Assembly (NCBI GenBank): GCA_024213275.1
Contig: JANAVG010000007.1
Coordinates: 62,001-126,000 of the forward strand
Direction: 5' to 3'
Length of the DNA: 64,000 bases
Origin: Rossellomorea sp. BNER
GTDB taxonomy: Bacteria > Bacillota > Bacilli > Bacillales > Bacillaceae_B
In this document: positions 17,570 through 25,336 of the stretch, piece by piece
Numbering within the stretch: the stretch's first letter is position 1
How the letters are laid out: each line of letters starts with the position of its first letter
Made by a program: the position numbers and the translations under genes
Notes under the pieces: model-generated
What the model was told of the DNA's origin: nothing
Seen by the model: only the letters and a program-made list of their open reading frames with translations
Database searches by the model: none

Positions 17570-18020
17570 TTGATTTTTCCCATGTTTTAAACGGTAATTC
17601 ATATTGATTTGGAGAAATTTGTTTCATCGTAATATTACGCTGGTCAATTGGAAGGGAAAGCTGTTCATAAATAAACTGATCGTCGAAACCTATTTTCGCA
17701 GCATCTTCCTTCGTACATGCATAATAAACAGCTTTTGGTCTTGCCCAATAGATGGCTCCGATACACATCGGACAAGGTTCACAGCTCGTATAGATCTCAC
17801 AATCGATAAGCTGGAAATCGTTTAAATATTGGCAAGCTGCCCTTATGGCCTGCACCTCAGCGTGTGCAGTAGGATCATTTAATGCTGTTACTACATTTCG
17901 GCCGGTACCAATTATTTTGCCGTCTTTAACAACAATGGCTCCAAATGGTCCACCCTGGTTGGACATGACATTTTCTAAAGCCACTTCAATTGCTTTTTCC
18001 ATAAAAGAGAAACCTTTCAT
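17550..18020 (-). CDS. guaD: Guanine deaminase
   Basis: A 156-residue zinc deaminase of the cytidine-deaminase fold. The zinc site is HAEVQAI and CEPCPMCIGAIYWAR; GGPFGAIVV and the C-terminal YACTKEDAAKIGFDDQFIYEQL are typical of B. subtilis Gde/GuaD, which converts guanine to xanthine. GAGGAG lies 6 bases before the ATG. Xanthine produced here is the substrate of the dehydrogenase encoded downstream on the same strand. It is the promoter-proximal gene of the block; no PucR-type box was found by eye. Confidence 0.93.
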   Translation of the reverse strand: MKGFSFMEKAIEVALENVMSNQGGPFGAIVVKDGKIIGTGRNVVTALNDPTAHAEVQAIRAACQYLNDFQLIDCEIYTSCEPCPMCIGAIYWARPKAVYYACTKEDAAKIGFDDQFIYEQLSLPIDQRNITMKQISPNQYELPFKTWEKSNDKKLY

Positions 18021-18337
18021 ACAACCACTCCTCGGTTCATATCATGCATTTATGTTTATAAATACGACTAAGCAAATAGAAGTATTACAAAGTAAGTTTC
18101 ATAGTTTTGCCGCGGAAGCCAAAATAAATGAAATTTTCGTATTTGGTCCAGTACCAGCGTAGCGTGGGCAAAGTAGATTGAAATATTGGTAGGCTTATAT
18201 GAGGAATTGTTTTATTCGCAGATGTTTGTTGTGATAAATTAGGACTCACATGGTAATTTCAAGGGGTTTATTTTTGTCGTTCAGTTGCTGGTTTTTCCCC
18301 CCTTCATATGAATAGGAAAAGGTTTTCGCCCCTTTTT

Positions 18338-18412
18338 GTCGGGGAGAAGGGCAACCTCTCAGTAACCATCCCCCCTAAGGACCGTATGTGTCAGTTTCCC
18401 AACATAGGGCTC
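18338..18412 (-). mobile_element. Remnant of a group II intron 3' end (domains V and VI)
   Basis: On the minus strand a 34-base segment beginning GAGCCCTATG and ending ATACGGTCC, with a GAAA tetraloop in between, has the size and sequence pattern of group II intron domain V (GAGCCGUAUG..ACGUACGGUUC), including the catalytic AGC triad. Two or three base pairs are lost. After a GGGGGGA linker a second hairpin resembling domain VI ends CTCCCCGAC, where the intron 3' splice site would be. No reverse transcriptase frame survives upstream. The rest of 18021-18877 shows no gene I can support. Confidence 0.5.
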
Positions 18413-18877
18413 AAGCATGCCTTTATCCAGTCTTGGCTAGATTATTGAAATACAGCCATCCACTTTATGTAGTTGTGGCTGGTATTATTAATGATAGACA
18501 TTTCATTAAAAGCAAAAAAAATTCAAACAAGAAAATCAATCATTTCGTTCTCCTGTTCCCAATTTATATCCCTCCTAAACGTTCTATAGTTCTCGACATA
18601 TTTCGGTGGCACTTATTCAAGAAGTGCTCCTTTTAACGGAACAACTCTATGTCACTCATACCAAGAAACGATTACGAAAAAATTGCGGTTTTTATCTGCA
18701 GCAGACTAACCATACCCACCACTTTAATCCTACACTTACCATCTTACTGAAAACATAAACCTAATCCTTTTCAACTAATCTAATATCCCAAATTCTAAAT
18801 CTATTTTGCTTTCATTGTTTAGGTGCTCTACATTTTTTAGAATACAGAAAAACTACGTGTGACTTTTTTAAAAAATC

Positions 18878-19384
18878 TTACATTTGATCGGATGGCTGGA
18901 TAGGAGGGTCTAATTGAATATCTTCGTTAGGGTAAATCTTTTGAATAACGGAAGATTCCATTAAACGTTTAATTTCGTTTGCAGGTAGTTCCATTGATAC
19001 ACCGTTAAATGTGGTCTTATATCGATGTTTAATATGATAGGATACTTGATTTTCGTCTAAAAAAGTATGAATTTCCTTTTGAAAAGTTTGGTAGCTTTCT
19101 TCTACTTGCTGTTTCGCCTCCTCCAAGGTTAAATCAATACCTTTCGCTTTTGCTTCTAAAACCGCTACTTTCGCTGGTTTAATGGTAAATTTAATAATGA
19201 CTGAGATTTTTTGATTGCTTGAAAGGTCAATGGATGGATCTATTATACCGGAGGAATTCATCGTTTCTTCTACCACCTTTCCTTCTTTTGGATAGGTATC
19301 TTCTCCTTTATTCGCCTGACATCCACTTATGGTCATGATAAAGGCAAACAAAAGAGTTCTATAGTAGCACTTCTTCATAAACAT
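18878..19384 (-). CDS. Lipoprotein consisting of a stand-alone subtilisin propeptide (inhibitor I9) domain
   Basis: A 168-residue lipoprotein. The first 22 residues are a lipoprotein signal (LLFAFIMTISGC, lipidated Cys22). After a short acidic linker, residues about 58-155 match the I9 propeptide of the large subtilases in this window: ISVIIKFTIKPAKVAVLEA against their ISVIVEFKDKPAKTAVLEA, then FNGVSMELPANEIKRLM against FNGVSIELPANKVKALL. The protein stops just after the PP motif that marks the propeptide-protease junction. AAGGAGATAAA precedes ATG at 19384. Free propeptides can act as tight inhibitors or folding helpers of subtilases, so a membrane-tethered regulator of the neighbouring proteases is inferred, not shown. 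Confidence 0.8.
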   Translation of the reverse strand: MFMKKCYYRTLLFAFIMTISGCQANKGEDTYPKEGKVVEETMNSSGIIDPSIDLSSNQKISVIIKFTIKPAKVAVLEAKAKGIDLTLEEAKQQVEESYQTFQKEIHTFLDENQVSYHIKHRYKTTFNGVSMELPANEIKRLMESSVIQKIYPNEDIQLDPPIQPSDQM

Positions 19385-19406
19385 TTTATCTCCTTTTTTT
19401 GTGAGT

Positions 19407-19432
19407 AAAAAAGACAACCTACCAGGATTGTC
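19407..19432 (-). terminator. Rho-independent terminator
   Basis: On the minus strand GACAATCCTGGTAGGTTGTC followed by TTTTTT lies just before the I9 lipoprotein gene. It ends the sipW/tasA transcript or acts as an attenuator in front of the lipoprotein gene. Confidence 0.65.
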
Positions 19433-19500
19433 TCCTCTAGATTGTCTTTCCAAACGTTATGCATGAAGGTAATCGGTACACTTTAGACAGTGGTAACTAA

Positions 19501-20173
19501 TTAATATTTTGCTCCATCATCCATTTGTTTTGCTGTTACATTTAGATTTGAAGTATACGTAACTCCCTGATATTCGTTCCCTGCTTTTGCGTCAAGTTTA
19601 ATAGCGAAAGAAAGATCGATGTATTGGTCATCGTTTAATTGCCAGAATTCATGCTTCTCTCCTTCTTTTGAACCGTCACCTAATAGCATTTTCGCTTTTC
19701 CGTTACCGCTTTTTGCAGCTGGTTGGATCTCTTCTTCCTCTACAAACCCAACGACCATTTCAACTCCAGGAGCAATTTTCTTAGATAATGACTTGACTTC
19801 ATTTGTTGTCCCATTGAACAGCTGATCTAGATAGATTCTTGTTTCTTCCAGGATGTCTTCTGTCATTTTAAGCATCTAATGGAACATCTACACTTAGAGA
19901 CTGATTGTAGGTAGCTTTGAGGTATGCATCCATATCTCCTGTGTTTTCAATCTTTAACCACTCACCATATTTTAATTGAGAAGGAGCAAATCCAGTAGCT
20001 TCGATGATCTTTGTCTCCATGTCTTGTCCGTTATTAATTTCTAATATACCGTTTGTAATTTCACCCGTCGCATTAGTCTGGGATGTAAACCATGAATATG
20101 TACCGAAACTCCCTGACACAACAATCGCCCCTACTAGCGCACTACCTAAGAAAGCATTTTTTAATTTAAACAT
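19501..20173 (-). pseudogene. TasA/camelysin-family fibre protein, frameshifted
   Basis: Two overlapping frames together make one TasA/CalY-like protein of about 222 residues. The first (101 residues) has a signal peptide (MFKLKNAFLGSALVGAIVVS), the family motif GTYSWFTSQTNATGEITNG and GEWLKIENTGDMDAYLKATY. It ends VDVPLDA-stop, where the second frame takes over with LKMTEDILEE and LDQLFNGTTNEVKSLSKKI and runs to the C-terminus (YIDLSFAIKLDA). One extra base near 19870 explains the break. No ribosome binding site precedes the second frame's ATG. TasA proteins form matrix fibres and are processed by SipW, encoded immediately upstream. Gene death or a sequencing indel are both possible. Confidence 0.8.
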
Positions 20174-20188
20174 GTATATCCCCCATAT

Positions 20189-20671
20189 TCATGATTTAGT
20201 AAGCTTCTCTTCTTTCTTCTTTGGCTTTATTTTTTCATAAACCGTTAAACTAACATAACCTGCTAATGGAAGAACAATGAATAGTAGGAAGCCCATCGGT
20301 CCTTTCGTATAGTGAGAAAGAAAACCGAGGTTTGGAATATGAAACAATTCTTTTCCTATTATCTCACTTGCAGTCGTGACATCTTCATCCATCGTATTGT
20401 TGTTATCACCTTGGGTATAAAAATGTCTCTCTCCACCTTCTTTAACAATGGACGTAATTCTATGAGTAATCAGGTTTTTCTCTTCGTTGTAAAAGGGGAT
20501 GATGTCACCCTTTTTAAGATCCCCTGCTTCAACCTCTCGAGTAATAATGACATCCCCCGCCTCAAAGACAGGAGCCATACTATTCGATAATACGGTCAAG
20601 GGCATAATTCCAAAAAAGGTTAGTGGTTTATTGTTGTTAAGGCTTACGAAAATGGAAAATATAATCATCAT
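20189..20671 (-). CDS. sipW: SipW-type signal peptidase I, N-terminus interrupted
   Basis: A 160-residue signal peptidase of the SipW (archaeal/ER) subtype: catalytic Ser in VLSNSMAPVFEAGDVII, the ITHRI box in place of the Lys of bacterial peptidases, TQGDNNNTMDED, and a C-terminal membrane helix (GFLLFIVLPLAGYVSLTVY). The expected start is ATG at 20719 behind AAGGAATGG, but its second codon is TAA; the coding sense continues after it (FVKKVVPIAIILF). Translation would have to begin at ATG 20671, losing part of the first membrane helix. The gene may therefore be weakened or dead. SipW releases TasA, the next gene. Confidence 0.75.
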   Translation of the reverse strand: MMIIFSIFVSLNNNKPLTFFGIMPLTVLSNSMAPVFEAGDVIITREVEAGDLKKGDIIPFYNEEKNLITHRITSIVKEGGERHFYTQGDNNNTMDEDVTTASEIIGKELFHIPNLGFLSHYTKGPMGFLLFIVLPLAGYVSLTVYEKIKPKKKEEKLTKS

Positions 20672-20719
20672 GATAAATAAAATGATTGCAATCGGGACTA
20701 CTTTTTTAACAAATTACAT

Positions 20720-21284
20720 AATTGTTCCATTCCTTACCCTCTAGTCTAGTTGTGAAATGTAGATTTTTTTGAAGAAAAAGATACTTACATTTTTAATTAG
20801 AATTAAATCAATATTCTGATTTCAACTTACATTATTGCATAAGTCTGAGAGTTGGTGTATTGGGGGATTTAGCATCTTAAAACCTAGGAGTTATGTACTA
20901 AAAAAAGTGCATAGAGGTGTAAGAAGTCTATAAATGAAAATAGAACGGATGAAACATGACAAAGGAACCGGTCTATAATTCCTGGACTACTGCCCCAATT
21001 TTAGTCTAATAGAGGTGTATTATGTCGTTTTTCTATGGAATATGTAATAATAAACCATAATTCATACATTTTTCTATCGGATCGTTTTCCAATGTAAAAA
21101 TAGATATCATTAAGAACGGAGATCAAGAAATTACAGGAGATCTTCCAATGAGTGCGGTTTTTTTCGGCTTAGTTAAAAGATGCTGTTAATTATTATAAAT
21201 ATTGGATGTATTACCATATAATCAAAAGATAATATTTTGCTAGAGTAGAACTTAATTGAACTTAATCTAAAGATCTCAACTAGA
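20720..21284. other. Intergenic stretch without recognisable gene
   Basis: About 560 bases, A+T rich, between sipW and the first subtilase. Both strands are broken by many stops; no RNA gene, repeat or insertion sequence was recognised. The sipW promoter should lie at its left edge. Confidence 0.4.
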
Positions 21285-21325
21285 AAAAAGCCAAGAATAA
21301 CCTTATTTAAAGGATATTCTTGACT
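21285..21325 (-). terminator. Rho-independent terminator of the first subtilase gene
   Basis: On the minus strand AAAGTCAAGAAT..CC and GG..ATTCTTGGCTTTTTT form a strong hairpin with a T run. Confidence 0.8.
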
Positions 21326-21332
21326 TTAATAA

Positions 21333-24300
21333 TTAATGTTTAACCGTTATTTTCTTCGGCTCAGACGTTAACGATAATCCCGTTTCATCTGTACCTGTTA
21401 CAGTCACATAATAATCTCCATCTGGATATTCAGCACCTGCGTACCACTTTAACCCATAAATGGAATGTTCATTTTTGATATCTGCAAATTCTACTACATT
21501 TCCTTCTGAATCGGAAATTTCAAAATGCCAATCCATTCGTTTGTAACCAAATAGCAGGATGGATGCAGGCTTGTTTTCGTTGATGTTAGTTCCAGATACA
21601 TGGAAGTAATTGATAAATGGATCTGCATGCAACTGCTCTTCATTACCGGTATATCCAACGCCCACATTACGGAAATTATCCATTGCTGATACCATCACAA
21701 TTTCAGGTTTTTCATCAGAAATATACTCGTTGGACCCAGGTGCTGCACTCTTGCGTTTGCCATTGACCCAAAGGAAGCTTCCGATATAACCGCTTCCTTC
21801 TTCTATGACATCCCATGTAATTTTATACTTTCCATCCGGTTGATCGATTATTTTTATATTTTCAACACTAGGTGAGACAGAATCCAGACTAAAAGGAATT
21901 TTCGTTTGTTGAGGCTCAGCTCCCTCATAATTCAACGTACTCTCATATACATAATAATAGTTTCCATCAGGAAGAAGGTTTCCTCTATCATCTGTAGCGT
22001 TCCAGGATATTCCATCAAATTTATAATAAAAATCTCTGTAGCTCATGATATTCTTTCTAAAGGTATAAGGACTTCCGTCTTCTGTATACTCACTAAAATT
22101 TGTTATGGTCGAAACTGTATTTCCCTCTGCATCTTGGATACTAAGCGACATTTCTTTCAAATTACGAAATGCAGTGAATGAAGGAAAAATACCCGATGCA
22201 ATCGATCTTGGCGAATATCCAACCGCGTTTTTATCAAATGTACCTGTCTGTTGATCAAATCCCAATGGAAGTTCGAACATGTCATTCCATAAAACTGTAT
22301 ACCCTAAATAAGGATCTCCGTTTACAGGGCTCTCATCAATATTATCGATAGAATCCCATTCACCGTAGAATCCCATGAACGGCATCGTTAAAGTCGTTAA
22401 ATCTTTTGCAGAACTGCCTTTTGGTACAAAACGAACAAACCCTTCCACATATCGCCCATCTCTTAACTCTTCTGGTAGTGTCACAGAGATGTTCACATCG
22501 TCATCTCGACGCGGCTTATATTGGAATTTGCTTTTATCCGTTACTTTTTTCCCGTTGATTTTCACAACGGCATCTTCTATAGGAACAGAGTTCAACGTTA
22601 AGTAATTTCTTTCTACTCCGCCATATGTTCTTTCTTCTGTTTCATCCGTTAACACATCTACTACAATTTCATACTGATGATTCGATTTTTCTAGATTTTC
22701 AGCTAATGGCTCCACATCTAATGTGAAATCAAACGTGCGATCTACTTCTTTTAATGCAACAGATGAGGATTTCTCTAAAGGAGCACCTGAATGTTGAAGT
22801 AGATAAGGTGTTTTAATCGCTTGTGCAATTTTCATCAATCCTGAACCTTGGCGTCTAGGCGAGTAAGGTGTATTGTCATGTTCCGGGTTTGTTAAAATTT
22901 GCGATGTATTCATCAGAGCATTCTTCGCTTTTAATACAGTATCTTCATTTTTAGGGAATTGGAGCTCTTCATAGTACTTTTGAAGAAGTAAAGCTCCTCC
23001 AGCTGCAACGTGTGGAGTAGCCATAGACGTTCCACTCATTGTTTCATATTGATTGTTCAAAACGGTTGAGTATATTTTTCCTCCTGGAGCTGTAATTTCC
23101 GGCTTAAAGCTTAAGTCGGTCGGTGAGCCATAGGAAGAGAAATCTGACATTGGTTCGATGGCTGGGTTTTGCACCCAAAGCCCTTCATCTGACAATTGTG
23201 CCGTAATGCTTTCTCCGGCTTGTAACCTTTCTACCAGTTGATTAGCATGGGTTTTATCTGTTGTGACTGCTGGGATTGTCCACTGATTAAAACGTAAATT
23301 GGCATAAGGCGGAAGTTCATCAGATGGAATTACAATAAGTGCAACCGCTCCTTTTTCTGCTGTGTCAAATTGAAGGGTTGTATAGGTAGAATATCTTGCA
23401 GGCTTTGCGACTGCGATTTTCCCTTCTAAGTCTAATCCATCCAAATCCTTTCCAAATCCTTCACCTGCGAAAACCAGCTCATATTTCTTATCTGCCTCCA
23501 AAGTATCGATCAGCTTTTTAGAGCTTGTTTGAATTTGATAACCGAGCATGCTTCCATCGTTTAACTGAAGGGAATCTACCTTCATCTGCTCATTCTCTGA
23601 AGAAGCAACTTGAAGAGCATAAGGTGTCACACCAGGATCACCGACAAGTCCGATATCAGGATTTTTCGCTAATGGTAATTGAGAACTTTCAAGTATGTTC
23701 TGCTTCGTGCTATATGAAGCATTTCCTGCAGCAGCTACGACTAGCACACCTTGTTCAGTAGCATATTGGATCGCTCGTTGGACAGGGTCATTCGGATCCA
23801 CCACTCCAGCATCAGAACCCAAGCTTAAATTGATGACATCGGCTCCGAACTCTACCGCATGATAAATTCCTGCGATAATATCATCATCATATGCACCGCC
23901 GCTTTTATCGGAGAACACTTTTTCAGCTAAAAGCTGTACATCCGGAGCGACTCCGATCGCCTTTTTCTGGGATTCTTCATAGGCTCCGACAATTCCAGCC
24001 ACATGAGTTCCGTGGGAATTACTTGTAGGAATGACATTGGTGTCTTTATCTGCCCAGTCATAGCCTGTCGGTACTTTGTCTGTATACCAAACATCATTTA
24101 CATCTGTTTCATCCAGTTTCGCTTTAATATTCTCTCCATTATACTTTGCTTTCTTCTTCCCTTTTTCGGAAAGTTTCAATGCCTCATGGCCGTAATCGAT
24201 TCCTGAGTCAACGATCGCAACAACCATTCCGCCACCGCTGTAATTGTATTTTGTCCACACATTCATGGCTTCCACAAGTTCATTGCTCTTTACATCCATG

Positions 24301-24758
24301 TGTTGATACATTTTAGCAATACGGATATCCTTTACGCCCTCTGCCTCTTTAATCTTCTTTGCTTCTCCCATTGTCGTTTCCATACTAAATCCATAAAAGC
24401 CTGTGGAATAAGTATGTATGACTTTTGAAGAACCATCTCTTTTTTTCATAAACGTATTTTTCACTTGTTCTACCTGCTTTTCAGGCAGAGTTCTTGCCTT
24501 TTCATTTACATCTACTTCGACGATTAAACGAACCTTTTCATTTGGATCAAATGATTTTCCATCCTGTCCGTATAATGGATGATTTCCATTATCTTCAGCC
24601 AAATCAGCCATAGGCAGTTCAGCTTTTTGTGTTTGAGGAACTGCCGATTGTCCGTCCTTTGGCAGATAGAATTCCGCACTAGCTGGTGTTACAAAGCTAC
24701 TTAAAAGTAAAACGAACATGAATACAATCGGTAGTCTTCTTTTCAATGAACCTCTCAT
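21333..24758 (-). CDS. Large secreted subtilase (S8 family, C5a-peptidase-like)
   Basis: An 1141-residue extracellular serine protease. Signal peptide 1-28 (FVLLLSSFVTPASA), propeptide to about 165, catalytic domain with Asp184 (AIVDSGID), His249 (NSHGTHVAG), oxyanion Asn346 (VAAAGN) and Ser578 (SGTSMATPH). A PA domain of about 120 residues is inserted before the Ser block (GKIAVAKPARYSTYTTLQF, ALIVIPSDELPP). After it come Fn3-like modules of the type found in streptococcal C5a peptidase and lactococcal cell-envelope proteinase (TLTMPFMGFYGEWDSIDN) and further beta-sandwich repeats. No LPxTG, SLH or dockerin motif is visible, so it is probably freely secreted. GGTGAGAGA precedes the ATG. It lacks the 48-bp element seen before two of the other proteases. 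Confidence 0.9.
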   Translation of the reverse strand: MRGSLKRRLPIVFMFVLLLSSFVTPASAEFYLPKDGQSAVPQTQKAELPMADLAEDNGNHPLYGQDGKSFDPNEKVRLIVEVDVNEKARTLPEKQVEQVKNTFMKKRDGSSKVIHTYSTGFYGFSMETTMGEAKKIKEAEGVKDIRIAKMYQHMDVKSNELVEAMNVWTKYNYSGGGMVVAIVDSGIDYGHEALKLSEKGKKKAKYNGENIKAKLDETDVNDVWYTDKVPTGYDWADKDTNVIPTSNSHGTHVAGIVGAYEESQKKAIGVAPDVQLLAEKVFSDKSGGAYDDDIIAGIYHAVEFGADVINLSLGSDAGVVDPNDPVQRAIQYATEQGVLVVAAAGNASYSTKQNILESSQLPLAKNPDIGLVGDPGVTPYALQVASSENEQMKVDSLQLNDGSMLGYQIQTSSKKLIDTLEADKKYELVFAGEGFGKDLDGLDLEGKIAVAKPARYSTYTTLQFDTAEKGAVALIVIPSDELPPYANLRFNQWTIPAVTTDKTHANQLVERLQAGESITAQLSDEGLWVQNPAIEPMSDFSSYGSPTDLSFKPEITAPGGKIYSTVLNNQYETMSGTSMATPHVAAGGALLLQKYYEELQFPKNEDTVLKAKNALMNTSQILTNPEHDNTPYSPRRQGSGLMKIAQAIKTPYLLQHSGAPLEKSSSVALKEVDRTFDFTLDVEPLAENLEKSNHQYEIVVDVLTDETEERTYGGVERNYLTLNSVPIEDAVVKINGKKVTDKSKFQYKPRRDDDVNISVTLPEELRDGRYVEGFVRFVPKGSSAKDLTTLTMPFMGFYGEWDSIDNIDESPVNGDPYLGYTVLWNDMFELPLGFDQQTGTFDKNAVGYSPRSIASGIFPSFTAFRNLKEMSLSIQDAEGNTVSTITNFSEYTEDGSPYTFRKNIMSYRDFYYKFDGISWNATDDRGNLLPDGNYYYVYESTLNYEGAEPQQTKIPFSLDSVSPSVENIKIIDQPDGKYKITWDVIEEGSGYIGSFLWVNGKRKSAAPGSNEYISDEKPEIVMVSAMDNFRNVGVGYTGNEEQLHADPFINYFHVSGTNINENKPASILLFGYKRMDWHFEISDSEGNVVEFADIKNEHSIYGLKWYAGAEYPDGDYYVTVTGTDETGLSLTSEPKKITVKH

Positions 24759-25264
24759 TCTCTCACCCGTTTCAATAGAATATCATTTTCCTTTTTACAC
24801 ATATTGAAAGAATCTTAGATGTCACTGCCCATACTAGTACTCACCTATCTAAACAATCCCTAGCATCAGAAAACGTGGTTACCAGATGACCAAAATCGTA
24901 GCAGGTCGGTGCAACACCCATCTTTCGACAGGTCACTATTACCCAAATTCTTAGCTCTCCCTCCTTGTATTCTCTATCTATCATAGTGAGCACCACTCAT
25001 ATTCATTTCTAGCTATTGATCAAAACTCCTATTGGGGGATTTTTTAGATTTCATTTGTCTTATTTAGGCGTATATCACTTGTTTTTTTTACTTATAATTA
25101 CATTTTTCGCCTAAAGTAGTGTAAAATGAATGAAAATTCAAGCGAATTATTGGGGGAAATCACGAATTGTAGGAGATTATGAGCATGTGAGAAAAGTATA
25201 TGATATTTAAATGCGCAAATAGGCTCATGATCATAGAGAACATTCTGTATAAACCAATGATAAA
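24759..25264. other. Intergenic stretch between two subtilase genes
   Basis: About 500 bases holding the promoter region of the first subtilase. No open frame, repeat or RNA was recognised on either strand. Confidence 0.4.
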
Positions 25265-25302
25265 AAAGAGTGTTTAAGGAATTTATCCCTAAACACTCTA
25301 AC
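25265..25302 (-). terminator. Rho-independent terminator of the second subtilase gene
   Basis: On the minus strand AGAGTGTTTAGGGATAAA is closed by TTCCTTAAACACTCT and followed by TTTTTTA. Confidence 0.85.
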
Positions 25303-25336
25303 GGATTCGTATGATATTGCTCAATATTTTGTGAAA

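Noticed and set aside
18048-18162. Short plus-strand frame upstream of guaD
   Set aside because: Starts with no ribosome binding site and shows no recognisable motif; most likely chance.
19868-19875. Programmed +1 frameshift in tasA
   Set aside because: The site (GCT TAA) lacks an upstream Shine-Dalgarno-like stimulator as in RF2, and TasA relatives are encoded in one frame; a simple indel is more likely.
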